A stretch of 64,000 nt of DNA from Halichondria panicea (GCF_963675165.1 NC_087382.1:2581567-2645566), one strand, 5' to 3'; positions 21,701 through 30,464 are shown, counted from the stretch's first letter. Program-made: numbers and translations. The notes: generated by a model not told the origin, from the sequence alone.

Positions 21701-22268
21701 TCTTCATTTGTTCCTATTGGTAGATCTGTCTGCATCTCCATAGCATCGTGAAGCAGCACTTTGACTGCACACATCTCGCCCCTGTAGCAGCTTTTAAAGA
21801 CTGCCCCATAAGCACCTTTACCGAGTAGTTGGTTTAGGAAAATGGTCAAATCGTCATTAATCTTTTGGCAATATTCGGCTGTGGAATATTGTGTGTGGGA
21901 GTGGGTGAGGTAGTGAGTGTTATTCAAGCAGGTATGCATGTAGTATACTTACTCTCTGACTTCACATCAGTAGGAGTGGTAGACTGCACGTGATCTTTCT
22001 CAACGATCCTGGCTATGTCACTTTGGCCCACAATAGGACTGGACAAAGCTTTGACAATATTCGTCCAGCTTCTCTCCCCACCTTTCAGCCATTCCAACAG
22101 ACCCTCACGATAGCAGTCTTCAGGATTGTTACTCCATTCATTGCCGATGGTCTCAAGGGTAGCTGCAGAGACTTCGAGCATCAACATGATGTTTCGCCAT
22201 TTCATTCGAGCATCAAAAGTAGCGAGGTACACTTTTTTTAGATCTGCTGTTGTGAGATCGTCAGACAT
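9231..22268 (-). CDS. Gene A: Death - TKL kinase - eight Ig - TM - repeat tail protein
   Basis: Predicted 12-exon gene: 21953-22268, 21084-21878, eight Ig exons (20670-20948, 18800-19078, 17654-17932, 17138-17416, 16600-16878, 16067-16345, 11715-11993, 10886-11164), 9933-10136 and 9231-9763. Every internal junction is phase 1 and the exons sum to 4080 nt, giving 1359 residues plus a stop. The order is an N-terminal Death domain (about 1-105), a complete TKL-type kinase (about 106-370), eight 93-residue Ig units, one hydrophobic segment and a Lys/Thr-rich tail of 19-residue repeats. No signal peptide is visible, so the Ig units would be on the same side of the membrane as the kinase unless transcripts differ. 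A signalling role in innate immunity or cell death is inferred from domain content. The downstream TM and tail exons could belong to a separate gene. Confidence 0.6.
9933..10136 (-). CDS. Gene A transmembrane exon
   Basis: A 204-nt exon, phase 1-1, between acceptor 'tatatatag' and donor 'gaaggtaaat'. It encodes a hydrophobic run FPWLVLVLSVLFCLALL, then a segment with CNQC and a further upstream Cys. An internal Met (MSVIFP) could alternatively be the start of a separate short type II membrane protein made of this exon and the repeat exon. Phase agreement on both sides favours it being part of gene A. Confidence 0.5.
10300..10866. mobile_element. Non-autonomous element, 'aatcggcctg...cgaggctaac' family
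   Basis: The right end carries 'ccgtattttaatcggcctg' and 'tcgaggctaac', the same terminal sequence as the complete copy at 51503-52235. Internal parts ('agaagaggctct', 'cttatgccgtctattgtgtt') also match that copy. The left terminal repeat appears truncated. No coding potential. Confidence 0.65.
10886..11164 (-). CDS. Gene A Ig exon 8
   Basis: 279 nt, phase 1-1. I-set-like Ig unit with YQWTKDG (C strand Trp), SLTMRQTSLEQSGEYQC (E to F strands) and STCKVTV (G strand). The most diverged linker of the array (NESLSIIRDLPLV). Confidence 0.8.
11215..11505. mobile_element. MITE with 'cagtagaacctcaattatcc' end, copy 1
   Basis: Begins 'cagtagaacctcaattatcc' and ends with 'ccggataatcattgcactg', imperfect inverted termini. 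Near-identical copy at 18017-18306, and the left end alone recurs at about 12044 and 19132. Termini resemble pogo/Tigger-type elements; this class assignment is by resemblance only. Confidence 0.65.
11715..11993 (-). CDS. Gene A Ig exon 7
   Basis: 279 nt, phase 1-1, Ig unit with YQWTKDG, SGEYQC and STCKVTV motifs. Nearly identical to its sisters in the array. Confidence 0.82.
12044..12978. other. Intron sequence with repeat fragments
   Basis: Starts with a MITE end (cagtagaacctcaattatcc) and carries stretches repeated at 19570-19700 ('tcacattctctcagcatg', 'atggatatcaccagctat') and 19960-19990 ('aaaaggaactgtaaaatgaa'). No exon recognised. Confidence 0.5.
12979..14913. mobile_element. 1.9-kb terminal-inverted-repeat transposon with mini-exon duplicates
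   Basis: Left end 'cacagccaaaaatccac' and right end 'gtggatttttggctgtg' are inverted repeats, flanked by 'tata' on both sides. Subterminal regions are rich in 'acaggccgt'-type palindromes. The interior holds two tandem sets of short exon-like blocks ending in strong donors (gtaagtg, gtaagaa, gtaag), including 'cttcatagtacgccggtaag' at about 14050 and 14430. The insertion interrupts a repeat whose uninterrupted paralogue is at about 19970-20010. No transposase is recognisable; the exon-like blocks may derive from a captured host gene. Confidence 0.75.
15268..15553. repeat. Tandem duplicated repeat of about 117 bp with 'cagtggcgtagg' end
   Basis: Two consecutive copies (about 15286-15402 and 15403-15520) beginning 'gaagcaatttctcaatgggg'. 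The outer ends 'cagtggcgtaggaag' and 'cttcctacaccagtg' are inverted, typical of a MITE abutting the next element. Confidence 0.7.
15556..15947. mobile_element. MITE with 'cagtggcggatccagg' terminal inverted repeats, copy 1
   Basis: Starts 'cagtggcggatccagg' and ends 'cctggatccgccactg'. An inverted-orientation copy lies at 20178-20583 and a diverged one at 55378-55628. No coding capacity. Confidence 0.8.
16067..16345 (-). CDS. Gene A Ig exon 6
   Basis: 279 nt, phase 1-1. Same Ig unit; here the F-G region reads VENDVGSGTSSTCK instead of the common VENEGGSVTSSTCK. Lies at the low-coordinate end of a tight tandem array (16067-17932) with unit spacing of about 516-538 bp. Confidence 0.85.
16600..16878 (-). 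CDS. Gene A Ig exon 5
   Basis: 279 nt, phase 1-1. Ig unit nearly identical to exons 4 and 6, with matching flanking introns, showing that the whole 0.5-kb unit was duplicated. Confidence 0.85.
17138..17416 (-). CDS. Gene A Ig exon 4
   Basis: 279 nt, phase 1-1. Starts with the MEPPSIRRNLPLIWK linker shared with exons 5 and 6, then the standard Ig unit. Confidence 0.85.
17654..17932 (-). CDS. Gene A Ig exon 3
   Basis: 279 nt, phase 1-1. Standard Ig unit with YQWTKGG variant. Its flanking sequence at the high side contains a short local duplication of the splice-acceptor region (about 17925-17985). Confidence 0.85.
18017..18306. mobile_element. MITE with 'cagtagaacctcaattatcc' end, copy 2
   Basis: Near-identical to 11215-11505 and in the same relative position, just upstream of an Ig exon on the minus strand. 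It may have been copied along with the Ig unit. Confidence 0.65.
18800..19078 (-). CDS. Gene A Ig exon 2
   Basis: 279 nt, phase 1-1. Ig unit with VENEGGCVWSSTCK, giving an extra Cys in the F-G region compared with its sisters. Confidence 0.83.
19355..20130. repeat. Large inverted repeat with about 200-bp arms
   Basis: The left arm (about 19355-19565: 'gcagtcattttgagcccc', 'aaccctaactggatct') is mirrored by the right arm (about 19905-20130: 'agatccagttagggtt', 'ggggctcgaaaatgac'). The spacer contains short elements. A third copy of part of the arm is the target of the 1.9-kb transposon at 12979-14913. It could form a long hairpin. Confidence 0.7.
20178..20583. mobile_element. MITE with 'cagtggcggatccagg' terminal inverted repeats, copy 2
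   Basis: Opposite orientation to 15556-15947 with matching interior ('tatttatcagttttt', 'ttcaggttagcctagg'). The right end is diverged to 'cctggatccaccgctg'. Confidence 0.78.
20670..20948 (-). CDS. Gene A Ig exon 1
   Basis: 279 nt, phase 1-1, the first Ig unit after the kinase exon. Linker reads IEPPLIRRDLPLVRK, followed by the standard Ig motifs (YQWTKDG, SGDYQC, STCKVTV). Confidence 0.83.
21084..21878 (-). CDS. Gene A TKL-type protein kinase exon
   Basis: A single 795-nt exon, phase 1-1, holding a complete kinase domain. Motifs in order: glycine loop GKGAYGAVFK, VAIK-type lysine in CAVKVL, catalytic loop HRDLCSDN, DFG in ISDFGMSR, PPE in place of APE, and the terminal RRPSARDIC. All catalytic residues are present, so it should be active. 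Sequence style places it with tyrosine-kinase-like (TKL) kinases such as those of the IRAK/RIPK/LISK type. It ends at 'catct|gtgagt', the same donor as the paralogue in gene B (54450-55244). Confidence 0.85.
21953..22268 (-). CDS. Gene A first coding exon: Death domain
   Basis: Starts at ATG (MSDDLTTADL) and ends in phase 1 at donor 'gtaagtat'. The 105 residues form a Death-fold domain with RMKWRNIML, IGNEWSNNPEDCYREGLLEWLKGG and the helix-6-like SWTNIVKALSSPIVG, followed by a short basic/acidic linker. It is closely related to the gene B exon at 56505-56814. Adaptor-type homotypic interaction is the expected role. Confidence 0.8.
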
Positions 22269-22638
22269 TTTCTCTGTAGAGTGTGGAAAGTAATAATTAT
22301 TTGGGTTGTGGTTTCATACAATAAATCATGCACAGTAAAAACAGTAGATACTGCGTGCACTCACTGATAATAATCCAGAGGCTACAGTTTCCTTATTTTG
22401 ATCACAGACTGAGGCAAAAGTAGAGAATAACAAACGAGCAACTACCAGACCCCACCCCCTTTTCTGGAGATAACATTATTCATAGATTGACAATTGATAA
22501 ACACATAATTTTTATTACAAGACAAAGTGATAATGTTCAATAGTTGGTGGTGAGGGAGCTATGGACTACACAGGTGGACCAGAGGAGGCTAGAACCACTC
22601 TACCTCAGCTATTTAATAGCTAGTTCTAGCTTCAGGCT

Positions 22639-22835
22639 TGTCATCAAGGCCAGGGACGTGCTCCATCCCCCCCACTGGATCCACCACTGGACTCAGTATA
22701 GACAACTGGAGAAGCAGGGCCGTAAGAACCAGGGGGGCTGGGGGGGCAACTGCCCCCCTGGTTTTCAGACAGTGAAATGGGGTGGGGCTCCTCTGCAGAG
22801 TCCAGCAGATCCATGAGATCACAGTCCTGATATTA
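22639..22835. repeat. Short hairpin and MITE fragments
   Basis: Contains 'ggggggcaactgccccc', a short palindrome flanked by 'aaccaggggggc' and 'ccccctggttt', and a fragment of the 'ggatccaccactg' MITE end. No gene. Confidence 0.5.
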
Positions 22836-22839
22836 TATT

Positions 22840-23972
22840 GGGTTGTTATAAAACAGGGAATGAGAAATGAGGAAATGAGAAATAAAAAATGAGGAAATGA
22901 GGAAATAAGAAATAGGAAATGAGGAAATGAAGAAATAAGAAATAGAATAATAATAATATATTTATGGTTACGATCATCACCATGGCATTAATTTCCATCA
23001 CAATAATTATGACATTGTTATAATAATAATTATTATATAGATGCACAAAAGTAATGACTGATATCAGCCAAGAAGCTAGTAGGTGACTAAGTATTTAGTT
23101 ATCAAATATATAATTACAGCTATAGTTATAGTGAGCATTATGTGTCCCCTGTAAGTTAAATAAGCTCTGGCTGGTCGACTTCGGCAGTGGGTGTGTGTGT
23201 ACTAGTGGCACCTCCACACAGTACTGGTTGTCGGACACATTGTAAGAATTAAATTTCACCATCGCTTCAGATGGCACAGTGAGCTTTCTTCCTTAAAGGT
23301 AGCATCAGCTTTCACTAGGCATTGCTTGTGAGAATGGTAATGGGAATTGCTTTCTTCACCCTGTAGCGAGATTGGATATGATACCAGTACAGTGTACTAA
23401 TGTAATTACTTCCTGCAGCTTTACGACAGGACTGGCAGATCATTAGAATTTGCTTGGTTTGACAAACAGTTTTGGAGGTTTCTTGCTGTTACTTACATGT
23501 AGATGTTGACATTGAGTCCAGTCCATTGACTATCACTTGCCCACCCCATTGTGAAATCAGTGAATGTATTGCCAGTATAGCCATGCATAGGTAAATTGTT
23601 TGAGACTGTGGGACTGTAGGACAGAACATGTAAGTACCGTTACGTAGGTAGATCTGATGTTTGAACCATGCCAGTCGTACATGGCACACAAGTAGATAGA
23701 GGTAGAGAGTGTCACACCGTGTACCAGAGGAACATAAGTTCTGTATGGTGGCAGAGCACCAGGAGACTTGTCACCAGGAGGTACGTACCTGTAGCTCAGT
23801 AGATGTTAGCTTCGTCTTCAGACTTGCTCTGCCCATAGATATGTTCTGCCTAACAGCTCATTTCTCGTCTCATTTCTTCATTTCCTCATTTCCTATTTCT
23901 TATTTCCTCATTTCCTCATTTCCTCATTTCTCATTTCCTCATTTCTCATTCCCTGTTTTATAACAACCCTAT
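22840..23972. mobile_element. hAT-like element with '(gaaatgag)n' terminal inverted repeats
   Basis: The left end begins 'gggttgttataaaacaggg', followed by a minisatellite of 'gaaatgag'-type units (about 22855-22950). The right end is its reverse complement (about 23860-23972). Both sides are flanked by 'attatatt', an apparent 8-bp target duplication as in hAT elements. The interior has no recognised transposase; a minus-strand frame at 23095-23277 (VKFNSYNVSDNQYCVEV) looks protein-like but has no identified family. Confidence 0.75.
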
Positions 23973-23975
23973 TAT

Positions 23976-24845
23976 ATTTAAGTGCTGATCACGTGACCAC
24001 TATACAGTGCACAAAAGTGGTCATGTGACACCTACATTAAATAGCATAATGCACACTTATGCTATTTAATGTTATTATTCAAAGACGCAATCTAAACGAA
24101 AAACGAAACTATTGAAATCTCTACCTGAATAGTATTTGAATAGCATTACAAAAAGGTCAGGGATGACCAAATCGTTGAATCTTTTCAGCAGCAATACGTA
24201 GTATAGTGGGACCATTGACACACCACCTTCAGCTATACTATTTGTACACACATGAGACAACCTTTGGGACAGATGTTTGATATAGTTAAAATATTTGCGA
24301 TTAATATACGTAGTACATTAGACCTTCCTACATGTAAGATCAATAGTATAGCTTTCTAAAAGATAGCTATATAAAGATGCAATGTCCAGCTATGAAATTG
24401 GTTAGTTAATTAACTCATGACCCAATTAAAAATAATAGATCTACCTTAATTAGAATGAAAAACACTATTTCCGCTACCATAACTTGAATTCTGTATCCAT
24501 GCATTATCACAACGATTTTACTGAAAGAGACCTATCAACCTCACGAAAAGAGCCTCCATTGTTTAATTTGCAAGTCTTCCTGCATGTCCGGGTAAATCTC
24601 CTGTTCACGATCAACGATGGACAATATCTTTTATCTTCTAATGGGATACGTTTTTCAGAGTAAAAGCAGTGTTGTCAGCCATGCACTGATCTTAATTCTT
24701 ATGAAGGCTATTATAGAAGTGTCGAGGTGCTGGAATAACTGGATCACAGATATATATATTATCTGCATGTGTAGATCTAGCTATATAGAGAGAAAAGCAA
24801 TCAAATATATTCTGCAATCATGAATGATTTTGTTACACTTGTACA
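23976..24845. other. AT-rich intergenic sequence
   Basis: No supported exon or repeat family; short frames only. Confidence 0.5.
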
Positions 24846-25066
24846 CACTGGGCAAAAAGCTAAATTTCCTGAGATGTACAGGACAGGGCGCAATTTCCTG
24901 CAATTTCCCGCACCTATCCTGAAGTTTTGCAGGATAGGTGTACGGAAGTCTACAGGAAATTGTGCCCTATACTGCTACAGGACGGGTCAGGAAATGTGAT
25001 GTTCTTCGAGAAAGTGCAGGATTTCAGGCCTGCACTGTAGCAGGAAATTTTACTTTTCGTCCAGTG
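24846..25066. mobile_element. MITE of about 220 bp, 'cactgggcaaaaag' termini
   Basis: Left 'cactgggcaaaaagct' and right 'cttttcgtccagtg' are imperfect inverted repeats, with inner arms 'aaatttcctg' and 'caggaaatttt', and an internal hairpin around 'cctatcctgaag'/'gcaggatagg'. No coding capacity. Confidence 0.75.
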
Positions 25067-25528
25067 ACAACTCTACAATATCCGCTCACTTTTCTCCAGT
25101 CCACACTGAAACTTCTTTGATTTCCTGATTCCCACACACATGACTTGTGAACACCATTCATAGTTGATACACCAAAATAAAAGTGTAATCATGCATGCAT
25201 ATAATTAAATGTCTCTACACTGCTCACATGCACCTAGCTACAATATAGTCCCCCCTGCCTGTGTTGACAATTATAAATGTGAGCACGACATGTACATGTT
25301 ATATTGTTACTCTCACCCCCCACAGCTCCAAGGCAACTATAGAGGCTGTCCACGGTCTCATGGGACAAGTGGTCAAAGATAAACTGTTTAACTCAACACA
25401 ATAGTCACCCTCTACTCTGAATGTGTTTATTAGTCGTTTCTTGATTGCATTAATACGAGTTCAATTCATCATGTACTTCAACATTTTCGAATAATAGTTA
25501 TGATACAAACGGACCTAAACACTAGCTA

Positions 25529-26445
25529 TTAATTAATTAAGAGGAAGTCCACAGTGTTAGTATAACGAAGTCTATCCCATCCTCCTGCTATAATGACCTC
25601 TCCACTAGGAAGTACTGAACATGTGCAGTTGTATCGTGCAGTAGGCAGGTCTCCCACTTTCATCCACCTCCTGGTGTCAGGCTGATAGAGGTGGATCGAT
25701 GAACTTAGGTTAAATCTGTCATCTTGTCCACCAACGGCTAATAGTGACCTCCTAATACTGAGTGGAGCTGAATACACGAGTGGTGTGTCTTCAATTGTCT
25801 GCCAGAGAGTGGGTGTGTCCAGGTTGGAACAGGCCTTTGCAATGAGTTCATTGAGGTCGACGTGGTGCACTATCTTGGTTGGCTTCCAACTGTGACCGTA
25901 ACCTCCCATTAGGTAGAGGATGTTTTCTATGAGAGTTGATTGCAGTGCTACTCGTTTGTTAGGTAGTGACTGAGCAATGTACCATCTTCTTGATGCCACG
26001 TCCAACACCTCCACAGAGGAGGTAAGTCCTTTATCATCATGCCCACCAGCTACAATGATGTGGTTGTTGAAGGAGACAGCTGTTGAGGAATCACGAGCAA
26101 TGTTCATTGGTGGGTGCGGATGAGTCCATTCCCCTGACTCAAACACTGCAAGTTGATTGATGCGTTCGTAATTGTTTGGATCACGTCCTCCCACCAGTAT
26201 TAGTTGATTTTCGTGTGATGTCATAGCGAACCAATAGGCAGTGTAATCTGGTAGTTTGGTCCATTTATCTTGCTCGAGCTTCATCACTGTACAACTGTCA
26301 GGATCACTGTTTGCAAGCCCTCCACCAACATACACCGTGTCACCGATAACAACACTCTGTACGCCGTCACCCATCTTGATTGGCAGTCATTTCCTCTTCT
26401 CCATTTCAGAGTGAGTGGAGGTCTCAACTCTCTGGGAGGGGGACC
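25529..26445 (-). CDS. Gene C Kelch exon
   Basis: From the internal ATG at 26374 there are 281 codons with about five or six Kelch units (YVGGG, LVGGRD, VAGGHDD, LMGGYG, AVGGQDD, IAGGWD, each followed by Trp or aromatic positions). Upstream of that ATG the acceptor 'attattcag' gives PPPRELRPPLTLKWRRGND in phase 0, matching the prolines of the paralogue at 33493, but in another frame. Translation from the ATG alone would give a free Kelch propeller. Confidence 0.75.
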
Positions 26446-28670
26446 CTGAATAATGAATGAGTGTAACTAGGATAGTGTCTACTAACAAACGAGTGTTACT
26501 TGTAGCAATAATTGTATGCACACTAAATCACTTTCTCTAATTAGCTTAAGAGGTGACGCCTACCACTCCACTAGAATGTACAGTACCTTTATGACGGAAA
26601 CGTTGGCTAAATTACAATAAGATCGAACACAAAATGAATGTGATTATTGCAGTGGACAACACTGATTAAGTACAGTACCTTTAGAAAAATATTTATGACA
26701 TGTAAGTATTATAATTATAGGAAATCCTATACGAGAATAATTATCTGATATAGTGTACAAATATTGAAGGCGTGGCCTGGGAGTTCTTCGGGTAAAGAGT
26801 TGACCTACGAAATTTATTCAATAAAATTTAGAGGCCAATCAATTCTTCGAAAATTTCGCTGTTGAAAGTGAGTGTCCCACAATGTGGACATTTAGGGTCT
26901 CTATAAAAAGCCTGTATCACAGCTATTACATAATAGTATATTTGGGGCTATAACTAGGAATCTCATTCACACACTACATGTACACACCTTCTTGACAGGT
27001 TGAGTGTCCTTAGAATCTCTCTTTGTTGTCTCCACTGTATCCGAGCCTCTTGCATCTAAAGAACAATACTTATAGGAAAATCAAGATGGCCAAACACTCA
27101 CATTTAGTGTCCTTTATTTGAGTGAATGTGGTTGTACTCGTGCCCTCAGGCATCAGTTTCTCACACATCCCGTGTAATTCCCTGTACCTTGGGAGAGTTT
27201 TCTCTGTGTATAGAGAGATAATTATTGTGTGTCAAAAATGCATGCAAAGTTAAAGTCTAGATGACAGTAAATAAGCACTAAAGAGTAAGTTAGATTGGCT
27301 AACACTCACGTTTAGTGTCCATTGGAGTGAAGGTGGTCGTACTTGTGTCCTTAGGCATCTCCTCAACAACTTCTAGTTTGAGTTTGCTCAGATCCCTGTA
27401 CGTGACATGTACATACTTGTACTTGTAATTAACTTACTGTATTAGAATAACGAATTCGAGTATTATGGTATTAGGACCCATGCATGCTTGTTAATAACTT
27501 AATACTGTACAATATGCCAGGTAGTAGATATAGGTCCCCAAGAACTTACTGTTCCAGCAGAAATGTCTCCACCTCATCTGTACTTCCACAGGTGAGAACT
27601 TTGACCCCCATTGCACTGAGAGCTGCCTGTACAGTAGGGGACACAGGATAGATACGCTTGGCAACAGCTACAGTGATGAGAAAGTGGAGCTCCAAGCAGC
27701 CTTGTCTGACTGAACGGAGTTGTAGCGCTGCTCCTTGTAGACCAAGTGCTTCAGCGATTCTTTGTGTCAGCCTTTTTACATACTCCAGTGTGGCTACTCG
27801 CTCAGTGCACTTGAGAACAAGTACTTTGGCCGTTTTGTTACGAGATTTTGCGGAGAAAACTTCGGCCGGAATTTCAAACACATTTCGCTGGCCAAACTGA
27901 TCAAGTGCGGAGCAATACTCACTCAGTTGTGTTTTGTCGTCTGGTGATCCCAGCAGCTCGATGAGGTACTGCACTATCTCATGATTGAAGAAGGAGATGT
28001 ATTCCCGTATACGTAGAGTCATGAAGATTTGGGCCAAATTTTGGGCATTTTTGATTTCTTGCTTATCTTCTGGATCAAACATTTCGAGGTTGAGAACCGA
28101 ATATTTAATCTTATCCAATTGGATCCGTTTTTCAAATGACTTTTGGATATTTAGAGTAAAAGCAGTGAAATCAAACATCATTTTCGTTGTATCACGCCTG
28201 AGCCGATCCTCCAATTCAATTCTATCATCCTCATCAAGGCTAGAGGTGTCGAGGTGTGGGAAACTGAAGGACATCGGAGCCTCTGGTGGAGATTGCTGGT
28301 GTGGGGGTGGAGAGAGTTGTAGCTGTTCAACACGGCTGGTCGCAGTCTTGTGACGCTTGTAACTATCGTGTAGTTTCTTGACAACATCGTCAGTAGAAGG
28401 GCCAGTGATGGCAGCGATAAAGCCATGGAATACACTGGGATTGAGCTTAATTCCAGAGATAATGGCATCTAGAATCTTTCGAGATTTATTGGAGTCCATA
28501 ACTCCATTCAGTCTAGAGAACTCGAGAACTTCGTCTGGTATGTAGCCATTGGAGAAGAGGCTATCAGCGTATGCAGCAGGTTGAGCTTTGAATGTGGACA
28601 CCAATGCTTCAAAGTTCTCTTGGAAGGACAGATATTCTGGAGAATGGTCGGGGGTTGCTTGAGTGGCCAT
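25529..28670 (-). CDS. Gene C: CARD - conserved domain - linker - Kelch protein (frameshifted)
   Basis: Five predicted exons: 27550-28670, 27310-27395, 27102-27203, 26988-27055, 25529-26445. The first encodes a CARD-like Death-fold domain (about residues 12-95), a Pro-rich hinge, a helical region and a C-terminal region with GCLELHFLI. Exons 2-4 are short linkers (TSTTTFTPMDTK, TSTTTFTQIKDTK, RDSKDTQPVKK). The last encodes a Kelch repeat domain. Phases match at all junctions (2, 1, 1, 0), but the last exon is 917 nt and appears to lack one base near 26386, so the Kelch frame is not reached from the linker. A CARD-Kelch protein would be a cytosolic adaptor or sensor; function is inferred. The locus could be a recent pseudogene, or contain an assembly error, or be two transcription units. 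Confidence 0.6.
26988..27055 (-). CDS. Gene C linker exon (KRDSKDTQPVKK type)
   Basis: 68 nt, phase 1 to 0, encoding ARGSDTVETTKRDSKDTQP and VKK. Homologous to gene D exon 43632-43706 and to the repeat unit of gene A's tail. Confidence 0.6.
27102..27203 (-). CDS. Gene C linker exon
   Basis: 102 nt, phase 1-1. Encodes a charged segment ending GTSTTTFTQIKDTK, similar to the preceding exon, which suggests exon duplication. Confidence 0.55.
27310..27395 (-). CDS. Gene C linker exon
   Basis: 86 nt, phase 2 to 1, between acceptor 'cgtacag' and donor 'gtgagtg'. Encodes DLSKLKLEVVEEMPKD then TSTTTFTPMDTK. Confidence 0.6.
27550..28670 (-). CDS. Gene C CARD-containing exon
   Basis: Begins at ATG (MATQATPDHSPEYLSF). 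Residues 12-95 look like a CARD: PAAYADSLFSNGYIPDE, then a KSRKILDAIISGIKLNP helix and FHGFIAAI. Residues 125-140 are Pro-rich (LSPPPHQQSPPEAP). The rest is helical, then a domain with LQLRSVRQGCLELHFLI, a pattern I associate with C-terminal modules of invertebrate Death/CARD proteins. The exon ends at donor 'aca|gtaagt' in phase 2. Confidence 0.78.
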
Positions 28671-29120
28671 TGACAGTTAGCCTGTGAGTGGACCAGGGCA
28701 TTTAATTCATACAATGGCAGACTGAAATAATTATAGTGCACATCAATGTTAGTGTAGATCTAGAACTATTGCTAAAAGGCTTATTAGCTATAATTATTAT
28801 TGATAAGCTCTATTGAACTGAGGCTCTTGAATTGATCTATTGCAACTTTGAGATGGGCTATAAATGCACTCACCTTGGTACTCACCCCTATAGGCCCTAG
28901 CTCTAAGTCATGGGATTAGATAGGAAGTGAAGGACCCACAAAACCACTGATAATCTTCCCTCAGTATATCTACATGTATAGCTAGACAATGTTATCTTCC
29001 CTATACATCTACACTGTAAGTGACTGTACAGCTTTATAATATAGGGGCCATTAGCACACATTTTTGAATACTGAAATCATTCCTATATAATTATACATGT
29101 AGAATTTACACATAGATACA
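28671..29120. other. Upstream region of gene C
   Basis: AT-rich; presumably includes gene C's promoter, but no element can be assigned. Confidence 0.4.
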
Positions 29121-29129
29121 AAATCCAGT

Positions 29130-29310
29130 TTGATGGTTATGCCTACAATCTCAGGGACTACACTGCCGGGAAGACTGGAGGTGGAATAAAGATCTACAGT
29201 AACTGTAGATATTGAGATCCCATTAGGTATACCTTTAATTATTGAGTCCCGAGCTGTGTGTGTGTGTGTGGGCGTGAGTGTGCTCATGTGTGACAGAGTA
29301 TGTGTATGTG
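29130..29310 (-). pseudogene. Fragment resembling the 3' exons of the Hakai-like gene
   Basis: The minus strand reads SLPGSVVPE after an acceptor-like 'cctccag', matching LAGSVAPP at the start of the last Hakai exon (57305-57383). Neighbouring sequence ('gagatcccattaggtatacc', then 'cccgagctgtgtgtg') follows the order of exons 6 and 5 of that gene. A sister fragment is at 39150-39490. It is non-functional on its own. Confidence 0.5.
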
Positions 29311-29470
29311 TACGTGCGCGTGTGCATGGTGAGTTATTCTGTATAAACAGATCATCAATAATTATTAGTGATTTACTGTATCTTGAGCTGTGTGTGTGTG
29401 TGCTCATGTGTGACAGAGTATATGTATGTGTATGTGTACGTGCGCGTGTGCATGTGTGCATGCATGGGGA
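29255..29470. repeat. GT-rich duplicated microsatellite region
   Basis: Two copies of a roughly 120-bp block with (tg)n, 'gctcatgtgtgacagagtat' and 'agttattctgtataaac'. Open frames here are repeat artefacts. Confidence 0.7.
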
Positions 29471-29519
29471 GTTATTCTGTATAAACAAATCATCAATAAT
29501 TATTAGTGATTTACTGTAT

Positions 29520-29999
29520 CTTGCTCAGTGCTCTGTATATTGGCATGCATGCATGTTGTATCACTACTATAATAATGCAGTGGACGAAAAATCAATTTAC
29601 TGCACAATACAAAAGTATATAGATTGTATATATTGTTTGGTGGTGTATGTTCACAGATTTCGCAGTTGACAATTATAGGAAAGCTTCGAAGACACGTACT
29701 TTATTATGCAAAATAACACACTCTAACAACATTGCACAAACTCAAGAACTTGTAATTATACATAATCTAGGATGTTCATGGTCTCCAATAATGTTAAATT
29801 AAGTTCAGCAGCAGCTATACAGTTCTAGAAAAATATACAGTAACACAGTCCAAGTGCATGGAAAGTACATGTACACAATTTCGGTATTATGGGACGAATG
29901 CATGTGCATAGTCAAAGTTTTAGTCTGTATACTTCTATGTTTATTAGCCATTTTGAAGATTATAATAGTCAACTTATACCCAGCTATACGACTTGATTA
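29520..29999. other. Unassigned AT-rich sequence
   Basis: Nothing recognisable. Confidence 0.4.
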
Positions 30000-30002
30000 A
30001 TA

Positions 30003-30130
30003 CAGAGGAATTGAAGTCCACAGTGTTAATAATTCGGCTACACAATGACCTCTCCACTAGGAAGTACTGAGCATGTCCAGTCGGGTATCGTGTGACCCAG
30101 ACCCTCCCATTAGGTACAGTATTTTTACGG
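30003..30130 (-). pseudogene. Kelch 3'-end remnant
   Basis: Contains 'aatgacctctccactaggaa' and 'gaagtccacagtgttaat', closely matching the end of gene C's Kelch exon (25540-25620), then 'cctcccattaggtac', which matches a different Kelch position. The remnant is scrambled and short. Confidence 0.65.
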
Positions 30131-30149
30131 TTCATATACTTGGTATTCA

Positions 30150-30410
30150 CTGAATCATTATGAAGTGCGTTCAGTTTGGTTTCTTCGCATCAGTTCACAA
30201 TTGTACCGCATAGCCAGAAATTTTCTGAGGGCAAAACATTTCGTGGTGAGCAATATTTAGCCACTTCGTGGGATAATATTTTCGTGGTTAGATCTACTGC
30301 TCAGATTGCCGGTAAAGGTATAGAAAAGGTCGCTTCATTCGTGGGTAAAATATTCGTGGTCAGAACTTCAAATCACGAATATTTTACCCACGAATAACCC
30401 GGAGCACACT
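30150..30410. repeat. Hairpin repeat with 'cgaatattttacccacgaa'
   Basis: 'ttcgtgggtaaaatattcg' and 'cgaatattttacccacgaa' face each other at about 30338-30396; more diverged copies of the phrase occur upstream. Typical of a MITE. Confidence 0.6.
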
Positions 30411-30464
30411 AAAGTGGATCCACAATAAACTATAAGTGGCCCTTGTGGACATACCGTTTGAGTT

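Noticed and set aside
29051-29669. Long frames on both strands rich in Cys/Val or His/Thr
   Set aside because: Produced by (gt)n tracts; only the short GSVVPE-like segment was kept, as a Hakai-like fragment.
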